A stretch of DNA of 64,000 bases from RPQJ01 sp963744735 (lineage in GTDB: Bacteria > Pseudomonadota > Gammaproteobacteria > Steroidobacterales > Steroidobacteraceae): contig CAVUVH010000005.1 in assembly GCA_963744735.1 (NCBI GenBank), positions 1 through 64,000 of the forward strand. Direction: 5' to 3'. Every line of letters begins with the position of its first letter. The first letter of the stretch is position 1. The translations under genes were made by a program, and so were the position numbers. Below are positions 1 to 8,611 of this stretch, in pieces. The notes below the pieces were generated by a model. It was given only the letters and a program-made list of their open reading frames with translations, did no database searches and was not told where the DNA came from.

Positions 1-507
1 GGCCGCGACGACTTCGATCTCGACCAGCGCGCCGGGCAGCGGCAGCGCGACGACCTGCACGGTCGTGCGGGCCGGCAGGCTGCCGCCGCTCGCTGCGCCG
101 AAGTGGCGTGAGTAGGCCTGCATCAGCCCACCGAAGTCCATGCCTCCACCCTTGGTCGGGTCGCCGACGAGGAACACGTTCATCTTCACGACGTCGGCCA
201 TGGCCAGGCCGTGCCCGGCGAGTTCCTGCGCGATCTTGGCGAGCACGCTCGCCGCCTGTGTCGCGGTGTCGCCGAATCGCTCGATGCTGCCCGCGGGCGC
301 ATCGGGCTTGGCAACGTCAGGCAGGGTACCGCTGACAAATACGATCCGGGCCGACGCGGGCACGGACACGCTGCTGGCAATCGGAAAATCCGGCAGCGGT
401 CGGCGAACGATCGCGGCGCCCTCCTCCGCGGCCATGGCCGCGACGGGCAACGACACCGACATCAGCACGATCAATGCCTGCAGCAACGGACGGACGACAT
501 GATTCAC
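1..507 (-). CDS. RidA/YjgF-family deaminase-like protein with signal peptide, 3' end off the window
   Basis: The complementary frame is open from a GTG at 507 to the window edge (169 codons, no stop). The translation begins with a hydrophobic export signal (LLQALIVLMSVSLPVAAMAA). RidA-family hallmarks follow: a strand ending FVSGTLPD, the stretch VVKMNVFLVGD, and near the end PARTTVQVVALPLPGALVEI, which carries the conserved arginine and the LPxxxxLVEIE motif. RidA proteins hydrolyse reactive enamine/imine intermediates made by PLP enzymes; exported members are less well understood. The ATG at 500 is out of frame, which is why GTG is chosen. The gene diverges from the oxidoreductase pair at 595. 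Family assignment is firm; substrate is unknown. Confidence 0.8.
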   Translation of the reverse strand, partial: MNHVVRPLLQALIVLMSVSLPVAAMAAEEGAAIVRRPLPDFPIASSVSVPASARIVFVSGTLPDVAKPDAPAGSIERFGDTATQAASVLAKIAQELAGHGLAMADVVKMNVFLVGDPTKGGGMDFGGLMQAYSRHFGAASGGSLPARTTVQVVALPLPGALVEIEVVAA

Positions 508-594
508 GGCGTGGGCTCCTCGTCGATTGGTTCGCCAATTTTCGCTGGTTGATAGCATACTGCCCGCCATAACGACACACAGGGGAGCAGGCTC

Positions 595-1203
595 ATGGAC
601 TCGTCCGGCGCTTCGCGCAGGCAATTCCTGCAGTATTCCGGCGGCGCCCTCGGCCTCGCCGTGCCGCGGGCAGCTGGCCGGCCGTGGTCGCTGCGGCGCA
701 GCACGGCCATGCGATGGCCGCGGCGGATGCAACCGACCGCACCCGGTTCCTGGCGCTTGCTCAGGCCTCCCAGGCGCGCGACGTCGAGGCGATCACCGCA
801 CAGATCGTCCCGAGCGGCACCCTGCCGGGTGCGCGCGAGGCCGGGGTCGTGTACTTCATCGACCACATCCACGCCGACCACTGGAAGGCACGGGCGCCCG
901 AACTCCTCGCCGGCATCGAAGACTTCCAGCAGAAGTGCGCGAAGCACCACCCCGGGGTCGCGCAGTTCGCCGAACTGGGCGACGAGGAGCAGATCGGTTA
1001 CCTGCGGCACATCGATCACACTCCGTTCTTCGCCGGCCTCCGCTTCATGACCCTCGCGGGCCTGCTCGCGCTGCCCAAATACGGCGGCAACAGGGACAGG
1101 CTCGGCTGGAAGCTCGTCGGGTTCGTCGCCAACACGCGTGGCAGCCGCCTTTTGGCCACTACGACGCCGAATACACCGGCTTCGTGCCCTATCCTGGCAC
1201 GCC
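595..1203 (+). CDS. gluconate 2-dehydrogenase subunit 3-like protein, Tat signal, frame broken
   Basis: The ATG at 595 opens a protein with a twin-arginine motif (SRRQFLQ, residues about 8-14) and a hydrophobic stretch, as in the small subunit of FAD-dependent membrane dehydrogenases. The frame then shifts near 670 and continues with VVYFIDHIHADHWKARAP, FFAGLRFMTLAGLLALPKY and GWKLVGF, all typical of this subunit, and shifts again near 1135 into HAWQPPFGHYDAEYTGF. The small subunit accompanies a GMC-type flavoprotein, which follows directly. No stop codon is seen between the two once the shifts are allowed for, so the 3' boundary is a guess. Breaks are probably sequencing errors rather than decay. 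Confidence 0.7.
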
Positions 1204-2861
1204 GCTTGCGGCACGATCTGGGCGCGCGCAAGTACAGGCCGCGCACGACCGTCGACTTCATCGTCGTCGGCTCGGGGGCCGCAGGCGGCACCATCGCGCG
1301 CGAGCTGTCCCGCGCCGGGCAACAGCGTCGTCGTGCTGGAGCAGGGCCCGCGCCACACCACGGCCGAGTTCCAGCACGACGAGTTCGCGAACCGGATCGA
1401 CCGCAAGCTCAGCAACAACCTCGGCGCAATCCGCAGACCTTCCGCAGCGGCCTCGGAGGTGGCAAACCGCGTCAAGGATCCCGGCCGCGTGCTATGCGCC
1501 CAAGGTCGGCGGCAGCAGCTCGCATTTCACCGCAAATTACTGGCGCCTGCACGAGGTCGATTTCGACGAACGCAGCGTCGGCCGATCCCGGGCACGAGGT
1601 TTGCGGACTGGCCGATCAGCTACGAGGAACTGGAGCCCTATTACACCAAGGTCGAGTGGGAGGTGGGCGTGTCGGGGCTTGCCGGCGCCAGCCCGTTCGA
1701 TCCGCCGCGCAGCAGGCCGTATCCGATGCCACCGCTGCCGGTGAAGTCATCGGGCGTGCTGTTCGAGCGCGGCGCCCGCAAGCTGGGCCTGCACCCGTTT
1801 CCGGCGCCGATGGCAATCGCCTCGGTGCCGTACAAGGGCCGGGCGGCCTGCGCCCATTGCGGCCTCTGCAACGGCTTCGGCTGCGAAATGCAGGCGAAAT
1901 CCGGCACGGTGTGGACGATGATTCCCGAGGCAGAGGCCACGGGAAATTGCGAAGTGCGGCCGCTGAGCTACGTGACGCGCATCGAAACCAATGCCGCGGG
2001 ACGCACGACCGGCGTGCCGTACTTCGACCCGGACCGGCGCGAGCATTTCCAGAAGGCCCGCGGCGTCGTGGTCTGCGCCAACGGCGCGGAGACTCCGCGC
2101 CTGCTGCTCAACTCGGCCAACGCGATGTTCCCGCAGGGCCTCGCGAATTCGAGCGGCATGCTCGGCAAGAACCTGATGTTCAACACCTACGTCCAGTCGC
2201 ACGCGCTGTTCGAGCACGAACTGAACGAGTTCAAGAGCGTGCAGGTGACGCGCATCGTGCACGACTGGTACGACAACGATCCGAAGCGCGGATTCTATGG
2301 TGGCGGCGGCCTCGACGGTCGCATCGGACCGATGCCGCTGGCCTGGTCGATGTTTGCGCCTCCGCCGGACCGGCAGTGGGGCGCAGGACTCAAGTCAATG
2401 CTGGCGGCGTTGCCGCGCGCGATGGTCGTCTCGTCACACGGAACGTCGCTGCCGCTCGAGTCGAACGCGGTCGACCTCGATCCGGAACTGAAGGACGCCT
2501 GGGGCATGCCGGCGCTGCGCGTCACGTACCGCGATCACCCGGACGACCTGTCGTTCGCGCGCTTCCTGCAGGACCGCTCGGTGGAGATCATGCAGGCCGC
2601 TGGTGCGCTGAGACCTGGAAAGACCCGGTAACGGAAGCGAACGGCAGCCCGCACCTGCTGGGTACGGCGCGCATGGGCAACGACCCGAAGACCTCGGTCG
2701 TGGACAAGTACCACCGCACGCACGACATCCCCAACCTGTTCCTGTGTGACGGGTCGAGCATGGTCACGTCGGGACGCGGGCAGCCGACGATGACGATCCA
2801 GGCACTCGCGTTCCGCGCGGGCGACCACATCGCGCGCTTCGCCAAGCGCGGCGAAGTTTAG
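1204..2861 (+). CDS. GMC-family FAD oxidoreductase (gluconate/sugar dehydrogenase large-subunit type), frame broken
   Basis: The first recognisable part is ARKYRPRTTVDF then the dinucleotide-binding motif VVGSGAAGGTIARELS. The frame changes near 1318, 1440-1600 and 2613. The long central block is intact: ADWPISYEELEPYYTKVEWE, a cysteine cluster ACAHCGLCNGFGCEMQAKSG, and NGAETPRLLLNSAN. The C-terminal signature is HLLGTARMGNDPKTSVVD, then IPNLFLCDGSSMVTSGRGQP and TIQALAFRAGDHIA. Such enzymes oxidise a sugar or alcohol and pass electrons through a cytochrome. A good start codon was not found; the gene may overlap or be fused to the preceding subunit gene. It is convergent with the nitronate monooxygenase gene and ends just before a REP element. 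Confidence 0.75.
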
Positions 2862-2867
2862 GCCAGC

Positions 2868-2904
2868 GCCCTCACCCAGCCCTCTCCCGCGCTGCGGGAG
2901 AGGG
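2868..2904. repeat. REP-like palindrome, copy 1
   Basis: CCCTCTCCCGC at 2880-2890 pairs with GCGGGAGAGGG at 2894-2904 around a 3-nt loop. It is preceded by GCCCTCACCCAG, the flanking half-motif shared with the copies at 11.2, 12.3, 15.9, 18.7 and 27.5 kb. It lies between the convergent GMC oxidoreductase and nitronate monooxygenase genes. Confidence 0.85.
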
Positions 2905-3876
2905 AGCAGACCGGCGAGGCGGTGGGCGATGATGGCCTCGGCCTCGCCCATGATGCGGTCGACCAGTTCCTGGCAGCTCGGGATGTCGTGGATCAGGCCG
3001 GCGACCATGCCGCACGACCAGGCGCCGGCTTCCATGTCGCCGTCCTGCATCACCCGGGTATAGGCCCCGGCGACGTACTCGCGGATGTCCTCGATCGTCG
3101 TCGCCTCGCCCTTGCGCTTTCTCGATCGCGACGATCTTGTCCACCGCCGCGTTGTTCAGCACGCGCTCGGTGTTGCGCAGCGGGCGCATGATCAGCCGCG
3201 TGTCGAGCTCGCGTGGCCGGACGATCGCTTGCTTGACGTTCTCGTGCACCGGCGCCTCTTTGGTCGCGATGAAGCGCGTGCCCATGTTCATGCCGTCGGC
3301 GCCGAGCGCCAGCGCGGCCACCAGGCTGCGGCCGTCGGCCATGCCGCCCGACGCGACGAACGGGATCTTGAGCTCCTCGGCCGCGCAGCGGCAGCAGGAT
3401 GAAGTTGGGCACGTCGTCCTCGCCCGGGTGACCGCCGCACTCGAAGCCGTCGACGCTCACCGCATCGCAGCCGATCGTCTCGGCCTTGAGCGAATGGCGC
3501 ACCGAGGTGCACTTGTGGATCACCTTGATGCCGTGCTGCTTCAGCGCCGGCATGTACTGCTCGGGGTTGCGGCCCGCGGTCTCGACGATCTGCACGCCGC
3601 CTTCGATGATCGCCTGGATGTAGCTCGGCGTACGGCGGGCTGGCGAACGTCGGCAGGAACGTCAGGTTGACGCCGAACGGCTTGTCGGTCATCTCGCGGC
3701 AGCGCGCGATCTCCGTGGCCAGCTTCTCCGGCGTGCCGCTGCGTGAGCGCCGGTGATGATGCCGAGGCCGCCCGCGTTGGAGACCGCGGCCGCCAGCTCG
3801 GCAAGCCGACGAAGTGCATGCCGCCCTGGATGATCGGGTGCTGGATGCCGAACAGTTCGGTGATACGCGTTTTCAT
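2872..3876 (-). CDS. nitronate monooxygenase (2-nitropropane dioxygenase family), frame broken
   Basis: The ATG at 3876 starts MKTRITELFGIQHPIIQGGM, the classic N-terminus of FMN-dependent nitronate monooxygenases. Pieces in shifting frames continue the fold: LAAAVSNAGGLGIITGAHA, MTDKPFGVNLTFLPTF, HKCTSVRHSLKAETIGCDAV, DGFECGGHPGEDDVPNFI (with the catalytic histidine region), MADGRSLVAALALGADGMNM and GTRFIATKEAPVHENVKQAI. The enzyme would oxidise alkyl nitronates using flavin. At least five frame changes occur over about 1 kb. The C-terminus (GLIHDIPSCQELVDRIMGEA) runs into the REP element; the stop assigned here (2872-2874) is the TGA inside the REP motif GGGTGAGGG, and another frame has no stop until 2535. 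The end is uncertain. Confidence 0.75.
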
Positions 3877-3960
3877 GCGGGCAGCCTCGGGGAATGAGCG
3901 ACAACTGCCCATTATCGCTCATTCGCCGTTGGCACGCCGACTGCCCTATCATCCGGTCAC

Positions 3961-5433
3961 ATGAACCTTGTCCGCCGCGTACTCATCGTCCTGCTGCTCG
4001 CATTGGTCGCACTGGTCGCGATCGTTGCGTATCGCACGGCCACTTTCGCACCCGCCAGCGGAAGCCGGGCGGCCGCGGTCGAACTCGCACCGGCCGTGGC
4101 CATCGACGGCGCGGTCGCGGCGCAGCGCCTGGCGCAAGCGGTCCGCTTCCGCACCGTCAGCCACCAGGATCCGCAGGACAACGACTGGACCGAGTGGAAC
4201 CGTCTGCACGAGTGGCTGGCAGCGACCTATCCCGCGGCCCACGCGGCCATGAGCCGCGAAGTGGTCGCTGGCCACACGCTGGTCTACACCTGGACGGGCA
4301 CGGATCCCGCGTTGCCGGCGATCGTGCTGATGGCGCATCACGACGTGGTCCCGGTCACGCCCGGAACCGAGCAGGACTGGCGGCACCCGCCGTTCGACGG
4401 CGTGGTTGCGGACGATGCCGTCTGGGGACGTGGCGCGGTCGACGACAAGGGCTCGCTGATCGGGTTGTTCGAGGGGCTGGAGGCGCTGGCCGCCGACGGA
4501 TTCGTGCCGCGCCGCACCGTCATCATCGTCAGCGGCCATGACGAGGAGGCTGGCGGAACAGGCGCCGCGGCCGCCGCGCAGCTGCTGCGGGAACGTGGCG
4601 TGCGCGCGCAGTTCGTGCTGGACGAAGGCCTGGCCGTCATTTCCGACTTTCCGCTGCTCGGGCGGCCGGTGGCGCTGGTTGGCGTCGCCGAAAAGGGCTA
4701 CGCGACGCTGCGCGTGACGGCGCCCGCCACGGGCGGACATTCGTCGGCCCCGCCCGCGGAAACGGGCGTCGAGGTGCTTGCGCGCGCCGTGCTCGCGATC
4801 ACGGGCAAGCCCTTCCCGCTGCAGTTCGACGGCCCTGGCGGCGACATGGTGCGGGCGCTCGCGCCCGACGCGCCGCTGCCGGTGCGCATGGCCGTGGCCA
4901 ACGAGTGGCTGTTCCGGCCGCTGCTGATCCGCCAGATCGCGGCCACGCCGGCCGGCGCGGCGACGCTGCACACCACGATCGCGCCGACCATGCTGCGCGG
5001 CAGCCCGAAGGAGAACGTGCTGCCGCAGGACGCGACGGCGTGGATCAACTACCGCATCGCGCCCGGCAGCAGCGCCGACGAGGTGATGCAGCGCGCGACC
5101 GAAGCCACCCAGGGCCTCGGTGTGCAGCTCGCCTGGGAAGGCCCTGCCTATGACCCCTCGCCCGTGTCTTCGAGCACGTCGCAGGCCTATCGCGTGATCG
5201 CCGAACTGGCGTCGGGCGACGAACGGTTTCCGGTCGCGCCCGGCCTGGTCACCGCCACGACGGACAGCCGTCACATGGCCGGACTGGCCGAGGACATCTA
5301 CCGCTTCCAGCCGATCGTGGCCTCGATTGGCGAACTGCAGATGATTCACGGCACCAACGAGCACATGACCAGCGACAACCTGCGCCGCACGGCCGAGTTC
5401 TACGCACGCCTGGTTGCCACCCTGGCGCGCTGA
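3961..5433 (+). CDS. M20-family metallopeptidase (PM20D1-like carboxypeptidase), membrane-anchored
   Basis: An intact 490-residue frame. Residues 5-24 form a signal-anchor helix (VLIVLLLALVALVAIVAY), so the catalytic part should lie in the periplasm. The M20 metal-site motifs are in order: MAHHDVVPV, GRGAVDDKGSLIGL, GHDEEAGGTGA, LDEGLAV and the late IHGTNEHM. These give the His, Asp, Glu-Glu, Asp and His ligands of a two-zinc aminoacylase/carboxypeptidase. Length and motif order match the long M20 subgroup with N-acyl amino acid or dipeptide substrates. The gene faces away from the nitronate monooxygenase and is followed within 10 bases by the split-barrel protein at 5440, so they may be cotranscribed. 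The precise substrate cannot be read from sequence. Confidence 0.88.
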   Translation: MNLVRRVLIVLLLALVALVAIVAYRTATFAPASGSRAAAVELAPAVAIDGAVAAQRLAQAVRFRTVSHQDPQDNDWTEWNRLHEWLAATYPAAHAAMSREVVAGHTLVYTWTGTDPALPAIVLMAHHDVVPVTPGTEQDWRHPPFDGVVADDAVWGRGAVDDKGSLIGLFEGLEALAADGFVPRRTVIIVSGHDEEAGGTGAAAAAQLLRERGVRAQFVLDEGLAVISDFPLLGRPVALVGVAEKGYATLRVTAPATGGHSSAPPAETGVEVLARAVLAITGKPFPLQFDGPGGDMVRALAPDAPLPVRMAVANEWLFRPLLIRQIAATPAGAATLHTTIAPTMLRGSPKENVLPQDATAWINYRIAPGSSADEVMQRATEATQGLGVQLAWEGPAYDPSPVSSSTSQAYRVIAELASGDERFPVAPGLVTATTDSRHMAGLAEDIYRFQPIVASIGELQMIHGTNEHMTSDNLRRTAEFYARLVATLAR

Positions 5434-5439
5434 CCCTGG

Positions 5440-5961
5440 ATGACTATGATTCGCAGCATGAAACGAGGTCGTAAGGACGGGCCGCCCTCGCCGCTCGACG
5501 CCGCGCACGCCGCCTTCATCCAGGGCGGCGTCTCGGTCGTGATCGCATCCCGCGACGCGGCGCTGGTGCCCGACCTGCTGCGCGGCTGCGGTTGCCGGGT
5601 GTCACGCGACCGGCGCCGGGTCACCGTGCTGTTCGACCGGACACGCAGCGACAACGTGCTCGACGACTTCGTCGCCAACGGGCGGATCGCCGTCGTGTTC
5701 AGCCAGCCGAGCACGCACCAGACGATACAGCTCAAGGGCGCGGACGCCACGCCGGTCCGAACCACGGCGGCCGACCTCGCCATCGTCGCCGGCCACCGGG
5801 AACTCTGGGTGCAGGATCTCTGTCGGGCGGGTTATGACCGGGCCTTCGCCGCGGCGATCTGGGGCGCGTTGCCGCAGGCCCTGGCCGCGGTGACCTTCAC
5901 GCCGACCGCCGCCTTCCAGCAGACGCCCGGTCCGGCGGCCGGACAGCCGCTCGGACGCTGA
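5440..5961 (+). CDS. pyridoxamine 5'-phosphate oxidase-like flavin split-barrel protein
   Basis: A 173-residue protein with the split-barrel pattern: GGVSVVIASRDAALVPDLLR, VTVLFDRTRSDNVLDDFVAN, GRIAVVFSQPSTHQTIQLKG. This resembles PNPOx-like proteins that bind FMN or other cofactors. ATGs at 5440, 5446 and 5458 are in frame and no strong ribosome-binding site decides between them. It lies 6 bases after the M20 peptidase stop and 5 bases before the larger split-barrel/GAF protein, which suggests one transcription unit and possibly a functional pair. Enzymatic activity is not predictable; many such proteins bind flavin or F420 without known substrates. Confidence 0.7.
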   Translation: MTMIRSMKRGRKDGPPSPLDAAHAAFIQGGVSVVIASRDAALVPDLLRGCGCRVSRDRRRVTVLFDRTRSDNVLDDFVANGRIAVVFSQPSTHQTIQLKGADATPVRTTAADLAIVAGHRELWVQDLCRAGYDRAFAAAIWGALPQALAAVTFTPTAAFQQTPGPAAGQPLGR

Positions 5962-5966
5962 CCACG

Positions 5967-7317
5967 ATGCCGCTCAACGCCATCCGGCCGTGCCTCGAAG
6001 GTGCCGTCCCGGCGGTGATCGCGACCTGCGCGCGCGACGGGACGCCGAACGTGTCCTACATCTCGGAGGTCCACTACGTCGATTCCTGCCACGTCGCGCT
6101 GTCGTTCCAGTTCTTCAGCAAGACGCGACAGAACGTGCTGGAGAATCCGCGGGCGACCCTGGTCGTCGTGCACCCGGAGACCGGCACGCAATACAAGCTC
6201 GCCGTGCACTACCTGCGCACCGAGGAATCGGGGGCGTTGTTCGAGTGCATGAAAGCGAAGCTCGCGGGGATCGCCTCGCATACCGGCATGACCGGTGTTT
6301 TCCGGTTGCGCGGGGCCGACGTCTATCGCGTCGAGTCGATCGACGAGATCCCGGGCACGCGTTCGCAACTGGCCGCGAGCACGCCGATCGGCCTGGCCGA
6401 CGTCCGCGCCGCGATGGCGCGACTGTCCGCAGCCACCGACCTTGCCGAACTGATCGATGCGCTGCTCGACGAGCTGGAGCACCGATTCCGGATCGCACAC
6501 GCGATGGTCCTGATGCGCGACCCGGCGCGCGACACGCTGTATTCGGTCGCGAGCCGCGGTTACCGCGAGTCCGGCATCGGCGCCGAGGTGCGTCCGGGCG
6601 AAGGACTGATCGGCGCGGCGGCTGTGGCCCGGATCCCGATCCGCATCTCGCACGCGACCTCCGAGTTCGGCTACGGCCGGGCCATGCGCGAGGACACGAC
6701 GCGCCACGGCGTGGCGACCGCGCTCGCCGAGGAGATCCCGTTTCCCGGCCTGCCGGAATCGCAGAGCCAGATCGCCGTGCCGATCCTCGCCGGCGCGCGG
6801 CTGATGGGAGTGCTGTTCGCCGAGAGCCCGCAGACGGCGCGATTCGGCTACGACGAGGAAGATGCGTTCGCGACGATGGCGAGCCACGTCGGCGCAATGG
6901 CCGTGCAGCTCGAGGAATGCGCCGAGGCGGAGCCGGTCAGGAGCGTCCCGGCGGTGCATCCGGCCCGCACCGGCCGCGACGACCGCGGGTACGCCCTTGC
7001 GCATCCGGCGCTACGCCGAGAACGACAGCATCTTCGTCGACGAGGATTACCTGATCAAAGGCGTCGCCGGCAGCATCCTCTGGCGGCTGCTGCGCTGTCA
7101 CGCCGAGGACGGGCGCTGTGACTACAGCAATCGCGAGTTGCGGCTCGACCCGGCCATCCGGCTGCCCGACGTGAGCGAGAACCTGGAGGCGCGCCTGATC
7201 CTGCTCGAACGACGGCTCGAGGAGCGCTGCCCGGCCCTGCGCATCGAGAAGACGGGTCGCGGACGCTTTCGGTTCCACGTCCTGCGACCCGTCACGCTGG
7301 CCGAGATTCCGCGCTGA
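5967..7317 (+). CDS. split-barrel (PPOX-like) + GAF domain sensor protein with a C-terminal winged-helix-like region
   Basis: Residues 1-125 are a flavin split barrel (PAVIATCARDGTPNVSYISE, FQFFSKTRQNVLENP). Residues about 150-310 are a GAF sensor (YSVASRGYRESGIGAEVRPG, LIGAAAVARIPIRISH, SQIAVPILAGARLMGVLFAE). A frame change near 6950 leads to the last 100 residues: RRYAENDSIFVDEDYLIKGV, GSILWRLLRCHAEDGRCDYS and LEARLILLERRLEERCPALR. That part looks like a compact helical or winged-helix output module, but I do not recognise it firmly. Domain order suggests a soluble redox or ligand sensor. It follows another split-barrel protein directly. The frameshift is probably a sequencing error because both sides are well formed. 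Confidence 0.65.
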
Positions 7318-7341
7318 GCGCGGCGGCAGGCGGCGCGCGCC

Positions 7342-7862
7342 TCAGCGTGCGGCCTGCTTCTGGTCGACCTGTGGCACGAACACAAAGTACGGTGTTGTGA
7401 CCTTGCCGCCCGGCGCCACGTAGGCCGGAGCTGGCCTGCCCGGTTGGCCGAGGCTGCGGATGAATGCGTAGACAGCCTTGAGGTCGCTGTCCGACATCGC
7501 CTTCACGTTGAACCACGGCATCGGCGGCAGCCGCTCCTTGCGCGCATGGGCGACCCACTCGCCTCGGTCATGCGGCCGGCGACCAGGCGCAGGTTGGCTG
7601 CGTAGGTCGTGCCCCACGGTCCCTGGTAGCCGACCGGGCTGCCGGTCAACCACTGGCTCTCCGGGGTCGTGCCGCCTTGCTCCAGGTAACCCGCCGTGTG
7701 GCAGTCGTTGCAGCCGCTGATCGTGACCAGGTAGCGGCCGCGCTCGACGCCAGCGGACCGCTGCGCGGCGTCGGCCGCGCTGGCCTGCCCCGCGAGGCCG
7801 AGGAGCAACGCCACTGCGGTGACGTTTGCGAAGAGTCGTGGTGTTGAAAGCTTCATGACCAT
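7342..7862 (-). CDS. periplasmic c-type cytochrome, single haem, one frameshift
   Basis: An N-terminal signal peptide (LFANVTAVALLLGLAGQASA) precedes one haem-attachment motif, CNDCH, in GRYLVTISGCNDCHTAGYLE. After a frame change near 7560 the protein continues EWVAHARKERLPPMPWFNVK and MSDSDLKAVYAFIRSLG, the usual C-terminal helix of mono-haem cytochromes; the Met in LPPMPW is a plausible sixth ligand. Here one base seems to be missing rather than added. It could accept electrons from a dehydrogenase such as the GMC system at 0.6-2.9 kb, but they are separated by other genes and that link is speculative. The gene is convergent with the GAF protein (25 bases between stops). Confidence 0.78.
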
Positions 7863-8011
7863 CCCTCCGTGTCGGATGGGAGAAGTCTGCCGCTGTCGCA
7901 GCCGGAGCTTTCCTAAATGCTCGTTAGCGAAACCTTAAAGAATTGCTAAGTGCGTCGAGCCGATCGCCGGCCCCGGCAACATCACGCGGCAAAGGCAGTG
8001 CGCAGTCGGCA

Positions 8012-8435
8012 CTACTGCCAGCCGATGACCTCGTAGCCTCGCTCGCGCAGGCAGCGCTGGACGAATCGGCGGTAAGTCGGGTTGGGATCGGCGGCGTCGA
8101 AACCGCCGCGCACCGCTCCCGCTGCCGCCCCGGCGGCCGCGCCCGTCCCTGCCGCGCGGCCGATGTCACCACCATAGACCGCGGCTCCGGCCGCCCCGGC
8201 CGCCGCACCGACCGCCGCGCCCTCGGCCGCGACGCACCACCTTCGTTTCACCGGTGGCCGTGAGCCCATGGCTCTCGGCCCGGCTCATGCAGTCGTCGAT
8301 GTCACGCTCGGCCTGCGGCTCGCCCACCCGCGTGAGGGTGGCGTTGGGGTAGAGCACAGGGCGCTGCGTCGACGCGCAGCCGCTCGCGGCGGCGAGCGTC
8401 ACCGCGAGGGCGATTCCCAGCGTATTGGTTCGCAT
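8012..8435 (-). CDS. glycine-zipper lipoprotein, one frameshift
   Basis: The start MRTNTLGIALAVTLAAASGC ends in a lipobox-like sequence, so the cysteine at about residue 20 would be lipidated. The middle (RDIDDCMSRAESHGL) is followed, after a +1 shift near 8230, by a glycine zipper of small residues (AAVGAAAGAAGAAVYGG and GTGAAAGAAAGAVRGG). It ends YRRFVQRCLRERGYEVIGWQ, a C-terminus common in small outer-membrane-associated glycine-zipper proteins. Two cysteines (DDC and RCL) could form a disulfide. No specific function is known. It sits immediately downstream of tRNA-Ser on the same strand, with about 70 bases between. Confidence 0.7.
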
Positions 8436-8506
8436 GCAGCGCCTCCGTCCCCTGCGGATCTAAACGCGCGGGGCCGGGGTCGGTTGACACGTCACGCCGG
8501 GGAAGT

Positions 8507-8596
8507 TGGCGGAGAGGGTGGGATTCGAACCCACGATCCCCTTGAGGGGACGCCGGTTTTCAAGACCGGTGCATTCAACCGCTCTGCCACCTCTCC
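8507..8596 (-). tRNA. tRNA-Ser (UGA anticodon)
   Basis: Read on the complementary strand the acceptor arms GGAGAGG and CCTCTCC pair, the anticodon loop CTTGAAA gives UGA, a long variable arm (GTCCCCTCAAGGGGAT) marks a class II tRNA, and GGTTCGAATCC forms the T loop. The CCA end is encoded (TGG at 8507-8509 on the plus strand). It lies 15 bases downstream of serS on the same strand. Confidence 0.97.
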
Positions 8597-8611
8597 GAGC
8601 GGAACGCGATT

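Noticed and set aside
3949..5508. Long minus-strand open frame (519 codons) over the M20 peptidase gene
   Set aside because: It is antisense to a well-conserved metallopeptidase and has no recognisable motif.
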